Origin: an uncultured Bacilli bacterium
GTDB lineage: Bacteria; Bacillota_I; Bacilli_A; RF39; UBA660
Length of the DNA: 6,532 bases
Direction: 5' to 3'
Assembly (NCBI GenBank): GCA_947631285.1
Contig: CANRKS010000058.1
Location: 1 to 6,532 of the forward strand
In this document: piece after piece, positions 1 through 5,715 of the stretch
How the letters are laid out: the number at the start of each line of letters is the position of its first letter
Numbering within the stretch: position 1 is the first letter of the stretch
The notes under the pieces: generated by a model
Seen by the model: only the letters and a program-made list of their open reading frames with translations
Database searches by the model: none
What the model was told of the DNA's origin: nothing
Program-made: the position numbers and the translations under genes

Positions 1-5
1 AAATT

Positions 6-52
6 AAAACATCACAAAGCCTTATAAATACTGGGCAAAATGATGTTTTTTT
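6..52 (+). terminator. Probable intrinsic terminator of an upstream plus-strand gene
   Basis: A perfect 9-bp inverted repeat, AAAACATCA (6-14) and TGATGTTTT (41-49), is followed by more T residues (50-52, then A-broken T runs). The 26-base interval can add a short inner GCC/GGC pairing (19-21 with 34-36). It would end transcription entering from the left of the window on the plus strand and insulate the fic promoter. The loop is longer than in a typical terminator, so it could instead be the 3' end of a structured RNA that starts outside the window. Confidence 0.6.
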
Positions 53-95
53 ATTATTTCAACTGTCAAACTCGGGTAGCACTTTAACTTTTCAT

Positions 96-124
96 TTTAC
101 TTATTGACATTTTAATGTTATAAT
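96..124 (+). promoter_or_regulatory. Sigma-A-type extended -10 promoter of the fic gene
   Basis: TATAAT at 119-124 is preceded by TG at 116-117, giving an extended -10 (TGTTATAAT). A -35-like TTTACT lies at 96-101 with a 17-base spacer. The perfect TTGACA at 104-109 is only 9 bases from the -10 and cannot pair with it. Transcription would start near 131, just before the ribosome binding site. A short dyad, ACATT/AATGT (107-111 and 114-118), lies inside the spacer and could be an operator. Confidence 0.72.
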
Positions 125-153
125 ACAACCACTTTTAAAGGGGGTTAATACTT

Positions 154-1281
154 ATGGAATTTTTACCACTTAAATTTGCTGATGGTATGCCACTTAAAAT
201 AAGAAGAGAAAGATTTTTAAAAGAAAAAGAAGAATTAGAACAATTTATTTTCGATGAACCAGCTTTAAACACTAAAGAATTTGCCATGAAAGTTATGCGT
301 TCATATGAAGTTAAAACTAATAATCAAGTCGAAGGATATCCTGATGATGTTTTAGAAATAGAAAAAATAATTTTAGAAGAAGATAAAAAACAAGATAGTT
401 TTCAAAAAAGAAGAATTGTCAATTTACATGAAGGATATGATTACATTTTAAGTGAACCCACGATTAATAAAGAAAATTTAAAAACATTATATAGCATTTT
501 ATCTAATGGCTTACTTAGTAAAAGAGACCTTCAAAATATGGGAGAATATTATCGCAATGGTCCTGTTTATATTTTTTATAGTAGTGATATAACAGTTTCT
601 CCTGATCAAGGAATTAATGAAAATTTAATCGATTCTTTTATGACTGATTACTTTAATTTTTTAAATAATCTAGATTTTAGAGAAAATATAACTGATGAAT
701 ATATCAAAAGTCAAATATTGCATTTTTATTTTGTCTATATTCATCCTTACTTTGATGTTAATGGAAGAACTAGTAGAACTACTTCTATGTGGTATTTACT
801 TCTTAAAAAAGCTTATCCTTATATTATTTTTAATCGCGGAATAACTTTAAATGGGAAAGATTATAATAAAGTTATCTTAGATGTTAAAAAATATAGAGAT
901 ATTTCTTATTTCATTTTATATATGTTAAAGACGGTTGAAAGTGAACTAGAAAAAGAATATATTTTAAGTTCCATTGAACAAGCTACTCCCTTTAAATTAA
1001 GTATTGAAGATCATCAAACACTTTTGTATTTACTTTCGATGAATGGTCTTTTAAGTGTTAAAGATTTTGCCAGTATTTATAATCGCCTACATGATAAAAA
1101 GACAACTAAAGTTATTTATGAAACAATGATTGATCCTTTAATTCAAAAAGGAATTTTAGAAATAGAAAGAACTACGAATAAATATATGTTTGCTAATTTT
1201 AAAAATGAAATTTTAAGATTTAATCCTCATATTATGGATTATGACAAGAAAAGAATTAGAAGTCTCAAAAAATATAATTAA
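154..1281 (+). CDS. Fic-domain protein, probable self-inhibited AMP transferase
   Basis: Fic proteins usually transfer AMP from ATP to a hydroxyl side chain of a target protein in the cytoplasm. The 375-aa product carries the Fic core motif at residues 197-208, HPYFDVNGRTSR, with the catalytic His197, the metal-binding Asp201, the phosphate-binding N-G-R and the final Arg208. The usual Gly before N-G-R is Val202. A probable target-docking flap lies at about 133-146 (NGPVYIFYS). NNQVEG at 56-61 matches the inhibitory-helix motif (S/T)xxxE(G/N) except for Asn at the first position; Glu60 would block ATP binding, as in class II Fic proteins. A C-terminal winged-helix-like segment spans about 280-350, as in many Fic proteins of this length. 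AAAGGGGG (137-144) lies 9 bases before the ATG and supports this start. No antitoxin-sized gene is beside it, which fits internal inhibition. The target cannot be told from the sequence. Confidence 0.9.
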   Translation: MEFLPLKFADGMPLKIRRERFLKEKEELEQFIFDEPALNTKEFAMKVMRSYEVKTNNQVEGYPDDVLEIEKIILEEDKKQDSFQKRRIVNLHEGYDYILSEPTINKENLKTLYSILSNGLLSKRDLQNMGEYYRNGPVYIFYSSDITVSPDQGINENLIDSFMTDYFNFLNNLDFRENITDEYIKSQILHFYFVYIHPYFDVNGRTSRTTSMWYLLLKKAYPYIIFNRGITLNGKDYNKVILDVKKYRDISYFILYMLKTVESELEKEYILSSIEQATPFKLSIEDHQTLLYLLSMNGLLSVKDFASIYNRLHDKKTTKVIYETMIDPLIQKGILEIERTTNKYMFANFKNEILRFNPHIMDYDKKRIRSLKKYN

Positions 1282-1871
1282 TTAACTATATAATAAATAC
1301 TAGGATATTTATATTGAACATCTTTACTAATTAAACCATAAGAAAATACTTCTAAAGGTTTTAAATCATTAATTAATTTATAATTTAAAAAATTATTTAA
1401 AATACAAACAAAATCTAAATCTAAAAGATTATTATTGGTATTTAAAATATAATTTAAAATGCCAATTTTATACTTTCTCATCGAAGTATTAATCTTATTA
1501 ATTAGGCGATTAGAAAAACTCATTACATATATTTTTTTAGAAGAATATTTATTTAAAAGATTAATAAATTTATCAAAACTATTAATATTTTTAATTTCAA
1601 TTAAAAATATTTTAGAAGAATTAATCTTTAATATATCTTTTAATCTAGGTATATATTTAGGTAATTCAATGAAATTTAAATCACTAATTAATTTACCATT
1701 TATTAAAGGATCATGATTTAAAATAAATTCATGATCTTTTGTTTCTCTCACATCAAATTCTACCCCTAGATATTTATCATCCGCAAAAGCTTTTAAAATT
1801 CCTTCATACGTATTTTCTTTAATTTTATCATTAAAAATTCCTCGATGTTTTATTAATTTCAAAAAAATCAC
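1278..1871 (-). CDS. Compact glycerophosphodiester phosphodiesterase-like protein
   Basis: This family hydrolyses glycerophosphodiesters to glycerol-3-phosphate and an alcohol in a TIM barrel. The 197-aa product keeps the signature in order: HRG at 9-11, ENT at 19-21, the metal ligands in VEFDV (Glu38, Asp40), the second catalytic pair HD at 53-54, IEIK at 91-94 and SFS at 118-120. It is shorter than the usual 230-260 aa: only about 38 residues separate HD from IEIK, so the insertion between these strands is reduced. There is no signal peptide or membrane segment, so it is probably cytoplasmic. The start is unusual. TAG lies directly upstream in frame, leaving GTG at 1871 (used here) or TTG at 1862; no ATG occurs before residue 117. 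GTG sits in the 3' arm of the terminator hairpin of the upstream gene and has no proper ribosome binding site. The 3' end overlaps fic by 4 bases, tail to tail. Confidence 0.85.
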   Translation of the reverse strand: MIFLKLIKHRGIFNDKIKENTYEGILKAFADDKYLGVEFDVRETKDHEFILNHDPLINGKLISDLNFIELPKYIPRLKDILKINSSKIFLIEIKNINSFDKFINLLNKYSSKKIYVMSFSNRLINKINTSMRKYKIGILNYILNTNNNLLDLDFVCILNNFLNYKLINDLKPLEVFSYGLISKDVQYKYPSIYYIVN

Positions 1872-1893
1872 CTAGTAAATTATACTAAGTGAT
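1861..1893 (-). terminator. Intrinsic terminator of the 255-aa gene
   Basis: On the minus strand, AUCACUUAGUA (1893-1883) pairs with UACUAGGUGAU (1877-1867) over 11 bp, including one G-U, across a 5-base loop, and is followed by seven U residues (1867-1861). It begins 13 bases after the stop of the 255-aa gene. The GTG start of the phosphodiesterase-like gene (1871-1869) is inside its 3' arm, and a TATAAT (1884-1879, minus strand) lies across its loop. Confidence 0.85.
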
Positions 1894-1906
1894 CTTAAAA
1901 TTATTT

Positions 1907-2674
1907 CTATTTAGATCTTATTAATCCTCCATAATAATCAGGAATTCCTCTTTTTTCTTTTTCATCTTCTTCTAAAGAAATGATACCTAATTTTAATAGT
2001 TCTTCTAATATATTGTCAATATTTCTAGCATTAACGTGAATGCTTTCATCAGGATGGCTAATAAACACTCTTAGAGATTGTCTTAAATACCCAATTGTTT
2101 TCATGAATTTTAATTTAGCTTTTGGGGTATCTAATAATATAGCAATCGCGCCCATGTGATCATCATATGTTAAAGAATCATCATAATAGTCAAGAATGAG
2201 CGAAGCAATATGTTTAGATACTTCTAAAGATATTAATGATTCATTAGTTAAAACGTTATAAGCAATCGTAGCCCTTAATTCATCTTGAGCATATTGTAAT
2301 AACTTAGCTCCTAAAATAGATACACCATAATTTCTTGTAACATCATTAATTAATATTTGATAGATAAGTCTAAGATGATAATCTTCTAAAGATTCATTTA
2401 ACAATTTCATTCCTTCATTAAATTCTAATGTACTAATATCATCTTTTAAAGCACCATATAATTTTAAATAATAATTCTTTTTATTATGAGATTTCTTTTC
2501 TAAATTCTTTCCTAAAAAATAATTTAAGGCATCTAATAGTCCTTTATCATTACCAATAGCCACTAATTTATCTAAATAACTTTCATCTAAAGCCATTATT
2601 TGATAGACTTCACTCTTTTTTAAACCCATCTTTATAAGTCGTGATTTTAAAACAATCCTATTTTTTGTATTCAT
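1907..2674 (-). CDS. Unrecognised 255-aa helical protein
   Basis: I do not recognise a family. The product looks almost entirely alpha-helical, with no signal peptide, no membrane segment and no Cys, so it is probably a soluble cytoplasmic protein. The N-terminus is basic (about residues 4-22), with a helix-turn-helix-like stretch LKKSEVYQIMALDESYLDKL at about 18-37. A Lys/Asn-rich linker at about 57-68 leads into a series of amphipathic helices (about 69-205) that could form a helical-repeat array. The C-terminus is acidic, then Gly/Tyr-rich (EEDEKEKRG at 235-243, then PDYYGG at 245-250). The start is well supported: AGGAG lies 6 bases before the ATG, and a sigma-A promoter lies just upstream. 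The gene has its own promoter and terminator, so it looks monocistronic. Codon use and composition resemble its neighbours. Confidence 0.8.
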   Translation of the reverse strand: MNTKNRIVLKSRLIKMGLKKSEVYQIMALDESYLDKLVAIGNDKGLLDALNYFLGKNLEKKSHNKKNYYLKLYGALKDDISTLEFNEGMKLLNESLEDYHLRLIYQILINDVTRNYGVSILGAKLLQYAQDELRATIAYNVLTNESLISLEVSKHIASLILDYYDDSLTYDDHMGAIAILLDTPKAKLKFMKTIGYLRQSLRVFISHPDESIHVNARNIDNILEELLKLGIISLEEDEKEKRGIPDYYGGLIRSK

Positions 2675-2695
2675 ACTGTTCTCCTATGCTTTTGT

Positions 2696-2724
2696 ATTAT
2701 AAAGCATGATTAATATTTTAGCAA
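2696..2724 (-). promoter_or_regulatory. Sigma-A promoter of the 255-aa gene
   Basis: On the minus strand, TTGCTA (2724-2719) and TATAAT (2701-2696) are separated by a 17-base spacer. The expected start of transcription, near 2689, leaves a very short leader that contains AGGAG (2685-2681) before the ATG at 2674. Confidence 0.78.
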
Positions 2725-2750
2725 GAAAAACTTATATTCATATTCATATT

Positions 2751-2770
2751 AAAAGAGAGCTTATCTCTCT
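2751..2770 (-). terminator. Probable terminator after the surface-protein remnant
   Basis: On the minus strand AGAGAG (2770-2765) and CTCTCT (2759-2754) form a 6-bp stem with a 5-base loop, followed by three more T residues (2753-2751). It lies 10 bases after the stop codon at 2781. The T run is short, so efficiency is uncertain. Confidence 0.55.
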
Positions 2771-2780
2771 AATTAATATA

Positions 2781-3335
2781 TTATTTAGCTATACCATCAA
2801 TAATGAAGGGATCTTGTTTTTGACCATTTCCAATTAATACTACCTTAGATTCTAAATAAAAAACCGGGCAAGCTGCACCAGCTTGATCTTGATACCGTCT
2901 CATTATAAGTCCAAGGTTAGACATTCCCCATGCTGTAGATGCATTATATCTTGTCATTGTCCATAAAGCATCTACAGTCATCCAACTTTTACAATAAGGA
3001 TCTTCATTGCAATTTTGTGTTCCTTTACCATCATTATATGCAAAATAAAAATCACTTAAATACGCTAATCCAATAGGGTTTTCATAAATTATTTGGCATT
3101 CTTTTTTTTCATAGTTCATGATTGTTTCCCCATTTGTAGTAAGGATTGCAGCACCAGTACACCATTCGGGATCTTGATATATATATTGTTTCCAATCTTC
3201 AATCATTAAGTTTGAATTATTATAAAATTTTTCGCGATTTATAGCTTGTCTTAAATCGCTTAAACCACTCCAAGTACCACCAGATGTACTATTTACATCT
3301 AAATTATAATATATTTTTTTAATAATTACTAGTCT
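2781..3335 (-). pseudogene. C-terminal remnant of a Cys/Trp-rich surface protein
   Basis: The first ATG in frame (3206) would give 141 aa, but it has no ribosome binding site. The frame stays open for 43 codons upstream, back to 3335, where TAA (3338-3336) closes it. Those codons also look coding, with NSTSGGTWSGLSDLRQAI followed by NREKFYN, so the true protein began further upstream and its 5' part is gone. Within the 141 aa are five Cys (16, 37, 66, 72, 113), several Trp, IGLAYLSDFYFA at 45-56, a WTMTR segment at 82-86 and a terminal PVFYLESKVVLIGNG plus DPFII. From memory, this resembles the C-terminal domain of large exported proteins in uncultured gut Bacilli, often behind a pilin-like membrane anchor; I cannot confirm that here. 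No signal peptide or anchor remains. The opening lies just downstream of the operon terminator at 3349. A short gene starting at a non-standard codon is the alternative. Confidence 0.6.
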
Positions 3336-3348
3336 TTAGTTACCATAG

Positions 3349-3382
3349 AAAAAGCCAATTATTTAATTTTTTGGCTTTTTTT
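3349..3382 (-). terminator. Intrinsic terminator ending the lepA–hemW operon
   Basis: AAAAAGCCAA (3349-3358) and TTGGCTTTTT (3371-3380) are perfect 10-bp inverted repeats around a 12-base loop. On the minus strand the stem ends in five T residues (3353-3349). The hairpin overlaps the last codons and stop of the cadherin-like gene. The opposite strand has a T run at 3376-3382, so it could work in both directions. Confidence 0.82.
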
Positions 3383-3766
3383 ATGAAATATTAAACTAAA
3401 AGTAATGATAAGAAGAAAGAAAACGCCAACAGCTAAAAATTCTACTTTATATAGATCAATAGATTCTTTAGAATTTACTTCTAAACTTTTCATATAGTTA
3501 TCAATTCCACTTACATCATTAAGTTTTTCTTTATAAACCCAAAAAGTATAAGTAGCGTCTTCGTTAACGTTATATACTTCTAAAATAACTTTGTTTTCTA
3601 AATCATTTAATTCATTATTTTTAATTTCTATGTATGTATCATCTTGAAGACGATAAGAAAAATCTAAAGATTTAACATCTTCTTCAACGGTGACTGTATA
3701 TTCATAAGTATAGGGATTAAAATCTAATTCTAAGTTACCATTTAATATTTTTAAATCATAAATCAT
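3359..3766 (-). CDS. Small tail-anchored cadherin-like beta-sandwich protein
   Basis: The 135-aa product has two parts. Residues 4-80 read as a cadherin-like beta-sandwich domain (Pfam Cadherin-like type): LKILNGNLELDFNP at 5-18 followed by YEYTVTV at 21-27, alternating strands, and YTFWVYKE at 73-80. After a linker at about 81-107 there is one hydrophobic membrane segment at about 108-127, then HKKSQKIK. There is no N-terminal signal peptide, yet such domains normally sit outside the cell. Basic residues after the helix suggest an N-out, C-in arrangement, with the domain moved across the membrane without a cleaved signal. Specific function is unknown. It follows hemW by 39 bases, is probably co-transcribed, and is last in the operon. 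A weak AGTAGG lies 8 bases before the ATG and partly falls in a small TTACC/GGTAA hairpin (3772-3793). If the true start were further upstream it would need another start codon, and none is evident. Confidence 0.72.
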   Translation of the reverse strand: MIYDLKILNGNLELDFNPYTYEYTVTVEEDVKSLDFSYRLQDDTYIEIKNNELNDLENKVILEVYNVNEDATYTFWVYKEKLNDVSGIDNYMKSLEVNSKESIDLYKVEFLAVGVFFLLIITFSLIFHKKSQKIK

Positions 3767-3805
3767 AAAAATTACCTACTAATAGTGTGGTAACTTCTAA
3801 TGATT

Positions 3806-4897
3806 TTATACTAATTTTACGAGTATTTCATTCATAACATAAATATAATCAGGATTAATTTTTAACTGACCATCTTCATATAATAATTCTTTAGTTTTTA
3901 ATAAAGGCTTTATTTTAAACTTATCTTGAATATTAATTCCATATTTATTATAAAATTCTTTAATATTAATTCCTTCTAATTTTCTTAAACCTAAAATAAG
4001 TTCATATTCCATGATATCATCTTTTGATAAAATTTCTTTATTTAATCTAATATCACCTTTTAAATAATTAGAAAGACTTCTAGTATTATCATATCTTACC
4101 CCACTTATATATCCTGATGCTCCACAGCCAAATCCATAATATTCACTATTATTCCAATAACCCAAATTATGCATAGAGGCATAACCAGGTAAAGCAAAAT
4201 TAGATACTTCATAATGCTCATAACCATATTTTTCTAAAATATGTTCAATGTAAAAATACATTTCTTCATCTAGTTCTTCAGGAATATGATGAACTTTTTT
4301 ATAACTTAAATAAGTATTATCTTCAATCATTAAACTATAAGTACTAATATGTTCAACTTTTAAAGATAGAAAATCTTTTAAATCATTTTTTAGCGTTCGC
4401 ATTTTTTCATGAGGAATAGCATAAATTAAATCTAAATTAATATTATTAAATCCTAAAGATCTGGCTAAAGCTATTTTAGATTTAGCATCGTCATAAACAG
4501 ATACCCGTTGTAATAATTTTTGATTATCTAAATCAAATGATTCAATACCAATACTTAAGCGATTAACTCCATATTTTTTTAATAATATTAATAATTCTTC
4601 CGTAATATCTTCGATATTACATTCAAAAGTAAATTCTTGTAAATTGTTTTTTAAAAAAAGATTAGTTAAATTTAATAAGTATTCTATTTCTTCTAAAGAC
4701 AAAACACTTGGAGTTCCTCCTCCAATATAAATAGTTTTAACTTCTTCCCCCATATAGTTTTCTTTTATCTCTTCTTTTAATTTTTGTAAATAAGCTTTAG
4801 CCCATGAAGAATTATATAAAACTTTACAAAAATCACAATAAGAGCAAATATGCCGACAAAAAGGAATGTGAATATAAACGCCTGGGGAAGATGTCAT
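3806..4897 (-). CDS. hemW: HemW-like radical SAM protein (heme chaperone)
   Basis: HemW binds heme and a 4Fe-4S cluster and is thought to deliver heme to respiratory proteins; it was long annotated as an oxygen-independent coproporphyrinogen III oxidase (HemN-like), which it is not. The 363-aa product is close to the family's 375-380 aa. The radical SAM cluster motif is CRHICSYCDFC at 14-24: Cys14, 18 and 21, plus Cys24. GGGTPS at 59-64 contributes to S-adenosylmethionine binding. HemW hallmarks follow: YEVSNFA at 229-235, HNLGYWN at 243-249 and GFGCGASGY at 255-263. It is cytoplasmic, with no membrane segment. GGAGG lies 9-10 bases before the ATG. The start overlaps the stop of the upstream gene as ATGA (4894-4897), pointing to translational coupling. 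No other heme gene is visible, so whether this lineage uses heme is open. Confidence 0.92.
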   Translation of the reverse strand: MTSSPGVYIHIPFCRHICSYCDFCKVLYNSSWAKAYLQKLKEEIKENYMGEEVKTIYIGGGTPSVLSLEEIEYLLNLTNLFLKNNLQEFTFECNIEDITEELLILLKKYGVNRLSIGIESFDLDNQKLLQRVSVYDDAKSKIALARSLGFNNINLDLIYAIPHEKMRTLKNDLKDFLSLKVEHISTYSLMIEDNTYLSYKKVHHIPEELDEEMYFYIEHILEKYGYEHYEVSNFALPGYASMHNLGYWNNSEYYGFGCGASGYISGVRYDNTRSLSNYLKGDIRLNKEILSKDDIMEYELILGLRKLEGINIKEFYNKYGINIQDKFKIKPLLKTKELLYEDGQLKINPDYIYVMNEILVKLV

Positions 4898-5715
4898 TTA
4901 TTTCTTCCTCCCAAGGAATTAAGAGCATAATATGATGATAATCCATCAAGCCTTTCTTTTAATAATGGGTTATCCGCCACATATTTACGCATTCTTAAGC
5001 CTAAGTTAGAATAACTAGTATTAAAAATTTTTCCCATTCTAGTAATCGAAATACTATATTTAATTTGATAATTTATTAAGATGGCAATTTCTTCATCACT
5101 TAATACTGCTACTTTATCACCGAATTTCTTTTGTCTTATCATACTAGCATAAGTATCATCAATAAGATGTAATAAATGCGTAACTTCTTCTTTATCCCGA
5201 TTTCTTTGGGCCTTAATAAGATTATTATAATAATTAATAACTTTTATAGATACTTCATTTTGATCTGTTTGATCATTATTATATAAATAATTAAAAGCAT
5301 TTTCAGATGATTGATTATAATAGAATAATTTTCTTTTTAAAGCTAGTTCTTCAATTTGAAATAAAGAGGATAAAGTTTCTGGTTTAGCTCTAAAGGTTAG
5401 AGAAAGATGTCTTAAAAAAGAATATTGTTTAGCTTCATCTTGAGAAATTAAGGCAAGATTTAAAGGAGCATAATTATCTTTTTCCCCTACTTCTTCCTTA
5501 CCTCTTAATTTTTTTTCAATATATTGAATTATTTTAGAAGCTTTATCCCGGTAAATTAAACCGATCATGACTCGATTATTTAAGCAAGCTAAAACTTCTT
5601 CTTCGCTTATTTCCAGAGTCTTAGCTGTTTCTTCCACCGATAAATCATTTTGGGTAAAAAGACTAACTACTCTTTTTACTAAGCTTCTTAACATTATATT
5701 ATTTTCATTATTCAT
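4894..5715 (-). CDS. Unrecognised protein with helix-turn-helix-like segments, between lepA and hemW
   Basis: I do not recognise a family. From ATG at 5715 the product is 273 aa; numbering here follows that start. It is soluble and helical. SVEETAKTLEISEEEVLACL at about 26-45 has the layout of a helix-turn-helix. Two further stretches look similar: about 108-130 (RAKPETLSSLFQIEELALKR) and about 224-244 (SITRMGKIFNTSYSNLGLRM). The C-terminus is Gly/Lys/Arg-rich (GGRNK). DNA binding is inferred only. A GTG at 5724 in the same frame would add three residues, but AGGA (5729-5726) is 10 bases from the ATG and only one base from the GTG, so the ATG is preferred. The gene overlaps the lepA stop by 8 bases and hemW by 4, so the three are probably translated as a coupled unit. 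Many Bacillota have hemW directly after lepA, which makes this insertion notable. Confidence 0.8.
   Translation of the reverse strand: MNNENNIMLRSLVKRVVSLFTQNDLSVEETAKTLEISEEEVLACLNNRVMIGLIYRDKASKIIQYIEKKLRGKEEVGEKDNYAPLNLALISQDEAKQYSFLRHLSLTFRAKPETLSSLFQIEELALKRKLFYYNQSSENAFNYLYNNDQTDQNEVSIKVINYYNNLIKAQRNRDKEEVTHLLHLIDDTYASMIRQKKFGDKVAVLSDEEIAILINYQIKYSISITRMGKIFNTSYSNLGLRMRKYVADNPLLKERLDGLSSYYALNSLGGRNK

Noticed and set aside
61..90. A more GC-rich stretch (CTCGGGTAGC, 71-80) as an insertion-sequence end or attachment site
   Set aside because: No inverted partner, target duplication or transposase fragment is visible in the window, so there is no support beyond local base composition.
104..124. 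TTGACA (104-109) as the -35 partner of TATAAT (119-124)
   Set aside because: The spacer would be only 9 bases. TTTACT at 96-101 gives the normal 17-base spacer.
154..1281. A Fic-type toxin-antitoxin pair
   Set aside because: No small partner gene lies beside fic on either strand. The inhibitory glutamate motif is within the same protein, which fits a self-contained class II type.
1459..1716. An 85-aa plus-strand open frame
   Set aside because: It lies wholly antisense to the phosphodiesterase-like gene, which has clear family motifs. Its Leu/Ile-rich translation is a by-product of AT-rich DNA, and no ribosome binding site precedes it.
3303..3308. Minus-strand TATAAT as a promoter for the surface-protein remnant
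   Set aside because: The -35 candidate (TAGTAA at 3331-3326) matches only 3 of 6 bases, and the first ATG downstream has no ribosome binding site. Such hexamers are expected by chance in this AT-rich sequence.
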